Positions 45,500 through 54,684 of a stretch of 64,000 bases of DNA are shown piece after piece. A model generated the notes under the pieces. The model worked only from the letters and a program-made list of their open reading frames with translations, did not search any database and had not been told where the DNA came from. The translations under genes and the position numbers were made by a program. The DNA comes from Leptolyngbya sp. O-77 (GTDB taxonomy: Bacteria; Cyanobacteriota; Cyanobacteriia; Elainellales; Elainellaceae). The stretch's first letter is position 1. Each line of letters starts with the position of its first letter. The stretch spans positions 533,001 through 597,000 of the forward strand of contig NZ_AP017367.1 in assembly GCF_001548395.1 (NCBI RefSeq), read 5' to 3'.

Positions 45500-46768
45500 C
45501 TAGCCTTCGGGAATCGGTTGAGACAGGTCGGGTTGGGCGATCGCCTCGGACAATCGCGCTTCGGTTTCAATCTGCTGAAACAGGGTCGCTAGCTTGCGGG
45601 CTTCGGTGGCAGCGTTGTGCTGCTGAAACACGCGCGATCGCCCCCGTTCTCCCATCGCACTTAGCGTTTCCGAGTCGGCTAGCAGCACCTCTCGCAGCGC
45701 CGCCGTCAGGTCTTCGACCGCGCCCGGCGGCACCAGCCAGCCCGATCGCCCTGACTCCACCAGTTCGGGAATGCCTGCCACATAGGTACTCACCACCGGA
45801 CGCGCCAGCGCCAGCGCCTCCATCAGCACGACGGGCAGGCCCTCGGCAAAGCTGGGCAACACCAGGGCGCGAGAATTTACGATATGCTGCCGCACCTCAG
45901 CGCTGCTGGCCCAGCCCGTAATTTCAACCTGAGACTGTAGACCGTACTGAGCGATGGCCGCCTCTACCTGGGGACGCAGTTCGCCGTCGCCCACTAGCAC
46001 CAGCTTGAAGGGAATACCCTCCGCCGCTAGGGGGGCGATCGCCTCCAGCAGCAGCAAGTGCCCCTTTTGCTCACTCAGTCGCCCCACGCAGACCAATTGC
46101 TGCGTTTCGGGAACCGGGGTCGCCGCCTGGGTCAAAAATTCTTCATCCACGCCGCAGTGAACCACCTGAATCTTGCGCCAATCGGCAGCCTCGCACCAGC
46201 GCATCAGTTGACTTCTGCCAAAGGCACTGATCGCCACGACCCCTGCCGCCCGCCGGATTTTTTCGGGCAGCAGCAGCGCCTCTGGTCGGTCAAATTCTTC
46301 GGGGCCATGCACCGTAAAGCTGTAGGTCGGCCCGCCCAGCGCGTGGCACAACATGGCTACGGTCGTGGAGTTCGTACCAAAATGAGCATGGACATGCGTA
46401 ATTCCCTGGAGATGCAACTCGCGCCGCAAAATGCAGGCTTCCGCAAGGTAAGCCAGATGATGAGCCAGTCCGCGCTGACCCCGACGACTGATTTTCAGCG
46501 TAAAGGCAAGTGCTTTTTAGAAACTGTCCGGGGATGAGCCAACGCGGTTTGAATCAATCCCTTTGCTAAGCCAGAGATACCCCGCGACAGAATCACCTGA
46601 GTTTTGTGCAGTTCTGCCTGGTCGCCAGGGTCTACCAGCTCGCCACCGCAGGAGCGCACCGAAAAGCGAGCAACAGGCGTGCCGCCCGCCTCCAGCGCCA
46701 GAATTTCTCGCCGGATAAAGCTGTGGCTGACCTTGGGGATATTGGTTCACCAAATACGCAATCGTCAT
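45500..46768 (-). CDS. GT4 family glycosyltransferase, frame disrupted near its N-terminus
   Basis: The start codon is ATG at 46768 (MTIAYLVNQYP). The frame shifts twice before the intact C-terminal part (from about 46500 to 45500), which contains ITHVHAHFGTNSTTVAM, LVCVGRLSEQKGHLLLLEAI and the donor-site segment FAEGLPVVLMEALALARPVV. Two changes restore the N-terminal domain: one extra C in the run at about 46734-46737, and one missing A in the A5 run near 46515-46519. The restored text reads YPKVSHSFIRREILALEAGG and SKKALAFTLKISRRG, and the total span of 1269 bases is divisible by three. It is the first gene of the minus-strand polysaccharide series. Confidence 0.85.
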
Positions 46769-47238
46769 GGCTGCTTTTGCAGGGGGGGGGATGTGCTAAG
46801 GGGCGGGCTGAGGCTGCGCCCCAATCCAGTGTGCCCATGCGGGATGGGGTGGTAACATTTGCCACGCCAAGTATGCGTCACAGAAAATTCCAACGGCTGG
46901 ACTGAAACCGGATTGAGGGGCAATATCGGCCCGACTTTTAAGCACGCCAAGATGCATCAAAGCCGAAGCAAATTCTGGCAATCTCCGCAATTTTGACTAG
47001 ACTTGCGGGCGTTACTGAGAGCCAGCAGTTGGGCATTCTAAAGCCAGAGTTTATGAATCAACGCAGCGTGCGATTCGCGAAGCGATCCCTACGGGAATCG
47101 CCCGCTCTGCCTTTATCCAGCACCGAACAGCACCAAGCAGCACCAAGCAGCACCGAAATTGAAAACCCGCTCATTCACCTAAGCCCAATTCAAACTGCAC
47201 CGATCGCAAAGATGCGTCTCACTTAAAAATCAGCGTCT
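46769..47238. other. Divergent promoter region of the exopolysaccharide locus
   Basis: This 470-bp region lies between the minus-strand glycosyltransferase series and the plus-strand wza-like gene. It contains a G10-type homopolymer near 46782-46792 and a CAGCACCAAG-type triple repeat at 47117-47155. No gene is supported. Confidence 0.6.
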
Positions 47239-48576
47239 ATGACACCCCCAATCCAGACTGTTGCGCCTCATCTTCCCGACGCTCTCTGCCCTCCTGTGCC
47301 GCAGCGTGTCCGTCCAATCGCCCACCGCAACAATATCCGTGTTAATACGGCATTAACGGTTTTCATTAGCACTATTGCCCTGCCCGTCATTAGCGCCATC
47401 GCCCTCCCCGTCGCCGCGCAAACGTCTTCGACAGGCACGTCTTCGACAGGATGGACAGCAACCCCGACCTCTCCTGCTGCGCCGATGACAAACGTCCCAG
47501 CGCAGGTACAACCCTCGCCCCAACCGGGGTTGCAGCCCCTCATGCCGCTGTTGCCCGCCGCCCCGCAGACTGACTCGCCCTTTACCCTCCAGCAGCCCCT
47601 TCCTGCCGCCCAAAGCCGCGATACCTACATCCTGGGTGCAGGCGATGCCATTCGCATTGATATTTTCGACGTGCCAGAATTCAGCGGGCAGAATGGGCAA
47701 TACACGATCCTGTCGGATGGCTCTCTGAACCTGCCCTGGATTGGCAATGTGTCGGTTCAAAACATGACGCTGGAGCAGGCCGCCAACACGCTGGCTCAGC
47801 GCTACGCCCGCTATATCGACAATCCGCTGATTACCGTGACGCTGCTGGCTCCTCGCCCGATGCGGATCGGCATCATCGGTCAGGTGAATCGCCCTGGAAT
47901 TTATACGGTCAACCCAGCGACAGGCGCAACCTCCCAAAAGCAAACCGTTAGCACTGCTATCCAGGCGGCAGGGGGTATTACCCAACTGGCAAACGTGCGG
48001 GCGATCGAGGTGCGCCGCCCCACGCCCAGCGGAGAGCATAGCATCACGGTCGATCTGTGGCGATTCTTGCAGGCTGGCGACATTTCTCAGGACATTGCGC
48101 TGCAAGATGGCGATACGGTGGTGATTCCCCAGGCCGATTCCATTGACCCCACAGAGTCGGCTCAGATCGCCGCCGCTAGCTTTTCTCCGGCCACCATCAA
48201 CGTCAACATCGTGGGTGAAGTAATGCGGCCAGGCACCCTTGCGCTGCCGCCGAATGTCTCGCTGAATCAGGCCATCATGGCAGCGGGCGGGTTTAATCGG
48301 CAGCGGGCGCGGCAGAGCGAAGTCAGCCTGATCCGGCTCAATCCTGACGGCACGGTGACGAAGCGAGAGGTAGATATTGATTTTGCGGCCAGCCTGAACG
48401 ATGCCACCAATCCGCCGCTTCGCAGTAACGACATTATCGTGGTCGGGCGATCGTCCCTCGCGTCTACCTCGGATTTTTTGAATACGCTGCTCAGCCCGCT
48501 CAACGGCGTGTTTTCCATTTTTCGCGTGTTTGATGGGCTGGGTACTCTGCTGGCCCCGTCGCCCCGAAACCCCTAG
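47239..48576 (+). CDS. Wza-like polysaccharide export protein
   Basis: The 445-aa protein has a long basic N-terminus and a hydrophobic export signal (residues about 38-61, ending PVAAQ). A Ser/Thr/Pro linker follows, then the polysaccharide-export domain (YILGAGDAIRIDIFDVPEFSG, SDGSLNLPWIGNVSV). Two SLBB domains follow, each with a GxVxRPG strand: IGQVNRPGIYTV and VGEVMRPGTLALP. It forms the outer-membrane/periplasmic channel partner of the Wzc-like protein encoded next. I see no lipobox cysteine at the signal cleavage site. Confidence 0.9.
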   Translation: MTPPIQTVAPHLPDALCPPVPQRVRPIAHRNNIRVNTALTVFISTIALPVISAIALPVAAQTSSTGTSSTGWTATPTSPAAPMTNVPAQVQPSPQPGLQPLMPLLPAAPQTDSPFTLQQPLPAAQSRDTYILGAGDAIRIDIFDVPEFSGQNGQYTILSDGSLNLPWIGNVSVQNMTLEQAANTLAQRYARYIDNPLITVTLLAPRPMRIGIIGQVNRPGIYTVNPATGATSQKQTVSTAIQAAGGITQLANVRAIEVRRPTPSGEHSITVDLWRFLQAGDISQDIALQDGDTVVIPQADSIDPTESAQIAAASFSPATINVNIVGEVMRPGTLALPPNVSLNQAIMAAGGFNRQRARQSEVSLIRLNPDGTVTKREVDIDFAASLNDATNPPLRSNDIIVVGRSSLASTSDFLNTLLSPLNGVFSIFRVFDGLGTLLAPSPRNP

Positions 48577-48824
48577 AGCAGAGCAAGCAACCCAAGGAGT
48601 TCATCTTTGGGCCATGTTGGATAACGGCGAACGCATGGTTGGTTAAAGCAGGGTGCATTCTAGAAACGCCTTTCAAAGTAGGGCGTTCAACCTGAAATTT
48701 AAGCGCAGATTCTCAAGGTTCTAAGCAAAAAATTCAGGGGTTCCTATCAGCCTTTCAGCCCTGGCGGTCTCAATAGGCAATATAGATGACCCCGCACTGC
48801 GAGAGACATCACAGCGAGAAAATT

Positions 48825-51197
48825 ATGGATCAGGATTTGGACCTGCAAGCTCTCGATGAGCCAGGGGAAGCCAGTGCTCCGAAAAAGGGCGGACTGCCGA
48901 TTGGCGGACTGATCCGCATGGTGAAGCGGAAGATCTTGATCATTGGTGGAATGACCGGGGCGCTGTCGATTGCCGCCTGGTTATCGACCGCTTCTGATTT
49001 GCCCACCTATCGCGGCAACTTTCAACTGCTGGTGGAGCCTGTGACCTCGGAGGCGCGAATTGCCGAGCCAACGGCGCTGACTCGTTCTGCTGGCGGTGTG
49101 CCCAGCCGCGATATTTTTAGCCTGGACTATCCGACGCAACTGCAAATTTTGCGGAGTCCCAAGGTGTTGGAAGAGGTGTATGAAAAGGTGCGAGCTAAGT
49201 ACCCAGCATTTACCTACTTTCAGCTAATTCAGGGGCTAGAGTTGGGGCGGATTGGCAATACTCGCACAACGGAGACAAAGATTTTACAGGTGGGCTATTC
49301 TGGCTCCGATGCCGATCTTGTGCAACTGGTGCTGAACGAGCTGGCGAATAAGTATCTGCGATATAGCTTAGAGGATCGCAAGTCTCGCATTAGTGAGGGG
49401 GTAAAGTTTATTGAAGATCAGCTTCCGGGTTTGCAAAGGCGGGTAGCTGAGCTGGAAAAGCAGCTTCAGGAGTTGCAGCAAGCCCATGAGCTTATCGATC
49501 CGGCTTCGCAGGGGGGGCAAATTTTTTCGCAGCTCCAGACGGTGACGGAGCAGCAAGTCGCAACCCAGCAGCAGATTCAAGAACAGCGTGTGCTTTACAA
49601 TACGCTGCAACGGCAGTTGGGTCTGTCGCCCAATGAGGCGATCGCTGCTTCGGCCCTCAGCCAAGATCCCCGCTATCAGCAGTTGCTCAGCAGCATCAAT
49701 GAAATCGACAGTCAGATTGCGCTGGAGTCGAGTCGCTTTACCGATGAAAGCCCGATTATTCAGCGATTGCGACAGCGGCAGGCCAATTTGACGGCCGTGC
49801 TGGGGCAGCAGGCCAATCGCATCCTGGGGCCGCAACTGGCTCGTAAAGCAGATTCGCTGACTTATCAAGACTCGCTGCGGTTGGGGCTGATTCAGCAATT
49901 GATCAGTACTGCCAATGAGATGCAGGTGTTGCAGATGCGGGATCAATTTCTGGCACGGCGACAGGCGGAGGTTTCGCGCCAGGTGCAGCAGTTTCCGGCG
50001 ATCGCCCGTCGCTATGCCGAAATTCAGCGTGAACTTGGCGTGGCCACCCGCACGCTGGATCAACTGCTGGGTCAACGGGAGACGCTGCGGGTAGAGGCCG
50101 CCCAGACACAAGTGCCGTGGGAACTGATCTCAGAACCCATGCTGCCTCGTGATGCGAACGGCGAGGCCATTCCCGACCCCAATAGCTCTCGCAAGAAGCT
50201 AATGATGGGCATGGTGGCCGGGCTGGTGCTGGGCCTGGGAACGGCAGTGCTGATTGAAAAGCGGCAAAACATCTTTTTCGGTGCAGAAGACGTGAAAGAT
50301 GCCGTGCCTGTGCCGCTGCTGGGGGTGCTGCCGGCCTGCGCCACGGACGACCCCTGCGGCAGCTTGCTCAGCATTGCGCCCAGCAGTGGGGAACTGAGCG
50401 AGGATGCCTTCCCGTTTCTGGACGCAGTGAACAATTTCTACGCCAGCCTGCGATTTCTCAACCCCAACAACCTGGTGCGATCGCTCGTTGTTTGCTCTCC
50501 GGCAGCGGGCGACGGCAAAACCACCATCGCTCTGCACCTGGCGCAAACGGCGGCTGGGGCTGGACAGCGCGTGCTGCTGGTGGATGCCAATCTGCGATCG
50601 CCCAAACTGCACAGCATTCTAAACCTGCCAAATGATTGCGGACTGAGCGAACTGCTGGCCCAGAAGGTCTATCCCGAAGATGCTATCCAAGTCTGCCCCA
50701 GCCTGGAACATCTGTGCATCCTCACTGCCGGGCAAACGCCCCCCGGCACAACCAAAATGCTGGCCTCGCCCCAGATGAAAGACCTGATGGCGGCGTTTGA
50801 TGCCCAGTTTGACCTGATCCTGTACGACACGCCCAACCTGAGCAGCACCGTCGATGCCAACTTTTTGGCAGCGCAGGCAGACGGCATTTTGCTGGTGCTA
50901 GCAGTGCGCCAGACGGCCTACTCCAAAACCAAGGAAGTGCTGAAAAAGCTGGAGGAATTTCATCTGCCGATTATTGGCACTGTGGCCAATCGAGCGATCG
51001 CCCCTGTTCAGGTATCTGAAGAAGACGACGAATACGATGAAGATTCTGAAGGAATTTGGGCAGCAACGGTAGCCGAGTTGGAACCGGACTACAATCCTGC
51101 CTACAATGTCGATGTCGAGGACGTTGAGGACGACGACGCAGACGACCCCCCCCAGCCCGTTCTAGATCCCCTATTTGTGGATGACATCGCATCATGA
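48825..51197 (+). CDS. Wzc/GumC-like polysaccharide co-polymerase with BY-kinase domain
   Basis: The 790-aa protein (ATG 48825, preceded by GAGAA; the frame is open to 48786) has a first membrane segment near residues 28-50 and a periplasmic Wzz-type domain with long Gln/Leu-rich coiled coils (about 170-420). A second membrane segment near 450-475 precedes a cytoplasmic P-loop tyrosine-kinase domain: Walker A SPAAGDGKTTIA, A' VLLVDANLRSP, B DLILYDTP. The C-terminus is very acidic with three scattered Tyr rather than the dense Tyr cluster of Wzc. It controls chain length and export with the upstream Wza-like protein. Its stop overlaps the glk start. Confidence 0.9.
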   Translation: MDQDLDLQALDEPGEASAPKKGGLPIGGLIRMVKRKILIIGGMTGALSIAAWLSTASDLPTYRGNFQLLVEPVTSEARIAEPTALTRSAGGVPSRDIFSLDYPTQLQILRSPKVLEEVYEKVRAKYPAFTYFQLIQGLELGRIGNTRTTETKILQVGYSGSDADLVQLVLNELANKYLRYSLEDRKSRISEGVKFIEDQLPGLQRRVAELEKQLQELQQAHELIDPASQGGQIFSQLQTVTEQQVATQQQIQEQRVLYNTLQRQLGLSPNEAIAASALSQDPRYQQLLSSINEIDSQIALESSRFTDESPIIQRLRQRQANLTAVLGQQANRILGPQLARKADSLTYQDSLRLGLIQQLISTANEMQVLQMRDQFLARRQAEVSRQVQQFPAIARRYAEIQRELGVATRTLDQLLGQRETLRVEAAQTQVPWELISEPMLPRDANGEAIPDPNSSRKKLMMGMVAGLVLGLGTAVLIEKRQNIFFGAEDVKDAVPVPLLGVLPACATDDPCGSLLSIAPSSGELSEDAFPFLDAVNNFYASLRFLNPNNLVRSLVVCSPAAGDGKTTIALHLAQTAAGAGQRVLLVDANLRSPKLHSILNLPNDCGLSELLAQKVYPEDAIQVCPSLEHLCILTAGQTPPGTTKMLASPQMKDLMAAFDAQFDLILYDTPNLSSTVDANFLAAQADGILLVLAVRQTAYSKTKEVLKKLEEFHLPIIGTVANRAIAPVQVSEEDDEYDEDSEGIWAATVAELEPDYNPAYNVDVEDVEDDDADDPPQPVLDPLFVDDIAS

Positions 51198-52240
51198 CTC
51201 GACTTTTAGCAGGCGACATCGGCGGCACCAAAACGATTCTGCGGCTGGCAGAAGTCCACAGCGACGAGGGCCCGATTAGGCTGCAAACGCTCCACGAGCG
51301 GCGCTACGTCAGCGCCGAATATCTGGATCTGGTGCCGATGGTGCGGGCGTTTTTGGCAGATGCCGAAACCTGCATGGGCTGTTCGCCTGACATTGAGAAA
51401 GCCTGCTTTGCGATCGCCGGGCCCGTGGTCAACAATACCTCCGTGCTGACCAATCTCTCCTGGACCCTGGAGGGCGATCGCCTCAGTCGGGAACTCTGCA
51501 TCCCCAATATTGGGCTGATCAATGACTTTGAAGCCGTTGGCTATGGTGTACTGGGGCTAAGCAGCGACGACTATGACACGCTCCAGATCGGTAAGCCCCA
51601 GCCCAACGCCCCCATTGCTGTGATTGGCGCGGGCACCGGCCTGGGGCAGGGCTTCTTGATTCCTCAGGGAGGTGTCTACTATGTCTATCCATCTGAGGGT
51701 GGCCATGCCGACTTTGCGCCCCGCTCAGAATTAGAATTTCAACTGCTGAAGTATTTGCTGGATAAGCTGAATATCAATCGCCTGTCGGCCGAGCGGGTGG
51801 TGTCGGGGCAGGGGATTGTGTCGATTTACCAGTTTTTGCGCGATCGCCAGCTTGCCGAAGAGTCGCCCGACATCGGCGCGAAAATCCTCACCTGGGAGCG
51901 CGAGGCGGGCAAGGCAGAAAAATCCGTCGATCCGGGCGCGGTAATTTCCCTTGGCGCTCAGGCGGGCGATCGCCTCTGCCAGCAAACCATGACCCTGTTT
52001 GCCTCTGCCTACGGAGCCGAAGCAGGCAACCTAGCGCTGAAGCTGCTGCCCTTTGGCGGCCTCTACATCGCAGGCGGCATCGCCGCCAAAAACCTGGACG
52101 TGCTGAAGGCGGGCGGCTTTATGGAGGCGTTTCTCGACAAGGGGCGCATGAGTCCGCTGCTGGAGCAAATCCCGGTTCACGTCGTGCTGAATTCTCAGGT
52201 GGGGCTGATTGGGGCAGCCGTGAGAGCTGCCCGCCTTTAG
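51194..52240 (+). CDS. glk: Glucokinase
   Basis: The 348-aa protein phosphorylates glucose with ATP. It shows the ROK-less bacterial glucokinase pattern: phosphate-1 motif LLAGDIGGTKT, LINDFEAVGYG with catalytic Asp, IGAGTGLGQGFL, and GGLYIAGGIAAKN. The ATG overlaps the stop of the wzc-like gene by four bases (ATGA), so it is translationally coupled to polysaccharide export. That context suggests it feeds glucose 6-phosphate into nucleotide-sugar synthesis. Confidence 0.95.
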   Translation: MTRLLAGDIGGTKTILRLAEVHSDEGPIRLQTLHERRYVSAEYLDLVPMVRAFLADAETCMGCSPDIEKACFAIAGPVVNNTSVLTNLSWTLEGDRLSRELCIPNIGLINDFEAVGYGVLGLSSDDYDTLQIGKPQPNAPIAVIGAGTGLGQGFLIPQGGVYYVYPSEGGHADFAPRSELEFQLLKYLLDKLNINRLSAERVVSGQGIVSIYQFLRDRQLAEESPDIGAKILTWEREAGKAEKSVDPGAVISLGAQAGDRLCQQTMTLFASAYGAEAGNLALKLLPFGGLYIAGGIAAKNLDVLKAGGFMEAFLDKGRMSPLLEQIPVHVVLNSQVGLIGAAVRAARL

Positions 52241-52387
52241 CACAATTGGCTCCATCATCTGGAATGATAGTCCCTGTAGGCGTAGCGGCAGGCATCATGT
52301 CTGCAATGCAGTGGGCCATGTCTGAAGGGCTTGCGTTTCCTGCATCGAAGGACGAGTCGCCTGCATCGCTCAGCAGGGAGGCAAGCG

Positions 52388-53413
52388 ATGGTGCAGAGAC
52401 GCATAGCAATATTTATGGCGAATTTTTGGGAGAGCGTGAAGGCCTTCCAGCGGGGGCGGGTCGATCTGGAGCAGCTTGAGCGCCTGCATCGCGAGATGCT
52501 GAGCGAGTCAGTGCCCGACACGCCTTATTTAGTGATGGTGATTACTTCTTGTGCGATCGCCACCTTTGGGCTGCTGTCCAACAGCGCGGCGGTGATCATC
52601 GGCGCGATGATTATCGCGCCCCTGATGTCGCCGATTCGGGCGCTGGCGTTTGGGGCGCTGGAGGGCAACATTCTGCTGGTGCGGCGATCGGCGACATCAG
52701 TCTTGCTGGGAACGCTGCTCGCCCTGGCGATCGCCTGGCTATTGGGGCGCGTCGTGGGCATTGCCAGCTTTGGCGGCGAGGTGCTGGCCCGCTCCAGTCC
52801 CAACCTGCTGGATCTGGGTGTGGCGGTAGCGGCTGGCGGGGTGAGCGGCTACGCCAAGATTAATCCCAAAGTTTCGGCCTCGCTGCCGGGAACGGCGATC
52901 GCCGTGGCGCTCATGCCGCCCGTCTGCGTCATCGGGCTGGGTTTGTCGCAAGGGGACTGGGGCCTCAGCCTGGGGGCAACGCTGCTGTATGTCACCAACC
53001 TGCTGGGCATCACGCTGTCCTGTATGTTGACCTTTTTGCTGGCGGGCTATACGCCTATCGAGCAAGCGCAAAAAGCCCTGCTGTGGGCCTTCACCTTTAC
53101 TGGGCTACTGCTGGTTCCGCTGGGCTTGAGCTTTGTGCAAATGGTGCAGCAAAACCAGCTTGAGGCCACTCTAAAACGAGCGCTGCTCACGCGCACGGCG
53201 ACCTTTCAGCGCGTGCAACTGGTCGATAGCGACATCAACTGGTTTACCCAGCCCCCCGAAGTGCGGCTTACAGTGCGGAGCCAGGAACCCATCACCCCGC
53301 GCCAGGTAGAACTGCTAGAAGAATTTGTGAGTCGGGAGTTGAGACGGCCGATGACGCTGATTTTTGCCGTCAGTCAGGTTGAAGAAGTCCGGCGTAAACC
53401 CTATAAACCCTAG
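52388..53413 (+). CDS. DUF389 family membrane protein
   Basis: The 341-aa protein (ATG 52388 with GGGAGG upstream) belongs to the DUF389/TIGR00341 family. The core is SNSAAVIIGAMIIAPLMSPIRALAFG (residues about 60-85), followed by repeated hydrophobic segments and SLPGTAIAVALMPPVCVIGLGL. The C-terminal 80 residues are a soluble domain. The family is widespread and of unknown function. Confidence 0.88.
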   Translation: MVQRRIAIFMANFWESVKAFQRGRVDLEQLERLHREMLSESVPDTPYLVMVITSCAIATFGLLSNSAAVIIGAMIIAPLMSPIRALAFGALEGNILLVRRSATSVLLGTLLALAIAWLLGRVVGIASFGGEVLARSSPNLLDLGVAVAAGGVSGYAKINPKVSASLPGTAIAVALMPPVCVIGLGLSQGDWGLSLGATLLYVTNLLGITLSCMLTFLLAGYTPIEQAQKALLWAFTFTGLLLVPLGLSFVQMVQQNQLEATLKRALLTRTATFQRVQLVDSDINWFTQPPEVRLTVRSQEPITPRQVELLEEFVSRELRRPMTLIFAVSQVEEVRRKPYKP

Positions 53414-53431
53414 ATGCTAAGCCTGCGTCAC

Positions 53432-53959
53432 TTAGGCGACACCCGGAGCCGCCGTTATGGTGGGTAGCGTCGTCCACAGGAAAACCGCAAAGGTGGCGAT
53501 CGCCAGAATGAACTGCACCAGTCGCCCAATCAGCGACCCGACTACAATTCCTAAACCTGCCTTAATCGCCAGCCACAAATCCTTGCGAAATAGAAACTCA
53601 CCCAAAATCGCCCCAGCGATCGGCCCAATTAGCAGTCCCAAAAACGGGCCGCCAAAGGGCAACGCGGGCAGCAGCCCAAACACGCCCAGCAGCAGCCCCA
53701 CAACTGCGCCAAGCTGCCCCCACTTGCTGGCACCGGCCTTTTTTGCGCCCAGGTAGGTGGCCAGAAAATCGACCCCCGTGCCCACCACTAGACACACCAC
53801 TGCCACCGACAGGGGAATGCCCAGTCCAGTAAATCCATTGACGAGTCCCCAAACGGCGATCGCCAGCGCAATCAGCCCAATTCCCGGAATCGCAGGCGCA
53901 ACAGAGCCAATCACGCCCACCAGCATTACCGCAACAAGAATCCAGTAGAGGTAGACCAT
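53432..53959 (-). CDS. DUF456 family membrane protein
   Basis: The 175-aa protein is almost entirely hydrophobic, with the glycine-rich family features GSVAPAIPGIGLIALAIAVWG, DFLATYLGAKKAGASKWGQLGA and LPFGGPFLGLLIGPIAGAILGE. The function of DUF456 proteins is unknown. It converges on the DUF389 gene with an 18-base gap. Confidence 0.88.
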   Translation of the reverse strand: MVYLYWILVAVMLVGVIGSVAPAIPGIGLIALAIAVWGLVNGFTGLGIPLSVAVVCLVVGTGVDFLATYLGAKKAGASKWGQLGAVVGLLLGVFGLLPALPFGGPFLGLLIGPIAGAILGEFLFRKDLWLAIKAGLGIVVGSLIGRLVQFILAIATFAVFLWTTLPTITAAPGVA

Positions 53960-54026
53960 GTTTAGGGGTTAAGGATTAGAGGAGTTGGCGCAGAGTCGAG
54001 ATGCGGTCTTTTGCCACTTCTTCACT

Positions 54027-54401
54027 TTAGCCAAAAGAGTCCAGATCGAGCGCTTTGGAGCCGCCACGCTCCAGTTGCTCTAGCAGCCGTGCCAGTTGCG
54101 TCCACACCAGCAGCCCAGTGAGAACCGTCAGCGGAATAGCGACCGCGTAGGCCAGCTTAGTGGGAAACCCAAAGATTTCCAGCCCAGCGGCGAGGAAAAA
54201 GCACACGCCGCCAGCAATTCCCAAAAATGGCACCAAAAGCTGCGGCCCCTGCATATTCGCCAGTGTGCGGGTCGAGCGGTTTTTGTCCCATTCGTTGACT
54301 TGCTGCTTGAGGGTTGCCGAAAAGGCCGCACCCGATGCTAGCCCCGCCAACAGCCCCGCCACAAACAGAAAATACGGAGCGCTTGAGTAGTAGTACGGCA
54401 C
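54027..54401 (-). CDS. Hypothetical membrane protein
   Basis: The 124-aa protein has three hydrophobic segments (about residues 9-28, 54-75 and 84-104), a short charged loop after the first, and an acidic C-terminus. I do not recognise a named family, although the composition and arrangement look like a real small integral membrane protein. It is on the same strand as the DUF456 gene. Confidence 0.65.
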   Translation of the reverse strand: MPYYYSSAPYFLFVAGLLAGLASGAAFSATLKQQVNEWDKNRSTRTLANMQGPQLLVPFLGIAGGVCFFLAAGLEIFGFPTKLAYAVAIPLTVLTGLLVWTQLARLLEQLERGGSKALDLDSFG

Positions 54402-54584
54402 AACGGACTCCTTCAGTGCAGATTCAGAGGATGAAACGGAAAAACCAAAAAGAAAATATTCCTTAACATCAATCTAGCCGGAATCGGCACCCTTGGGCGC
54501 ACTGGTGGGGAGATTTGGGTGATGGGGTAATTTAGGTAACAGGCGAAAGGGACGGAAAAATCGAAAAACGAAAACCGGAACCCC

Positions 54585-54650
54585 TTCCCTCTTCCCTCTT
54601 CGTTCTTCGTTCTTCTCTCTTCCCTCTTCCCTCTTCCCTCTTCATCTTCC
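54585..54650. repeat. TTCCCTC/TTCTTCG heptamer microsatellite
   Basis: A pyrimidine-rich run of TTCCCTC and CGTTCTT units lies between the hypothetical membrane protein and the MoxR gene. On the minus strand it would be a purine tract. This kind of heptamer repeat is prone to slippage. Confidence 0.75.
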
Positions 54651-54684
54651 TCCCTCCACCATTCCAACCCTCCCCTCATCGCTG

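Noticed and set aside
47353..48105. 250-codon minus-strand frame inside the wza-like gene
   Set aside because: Antisense of clear SLBB/polysaccharide-export domains.
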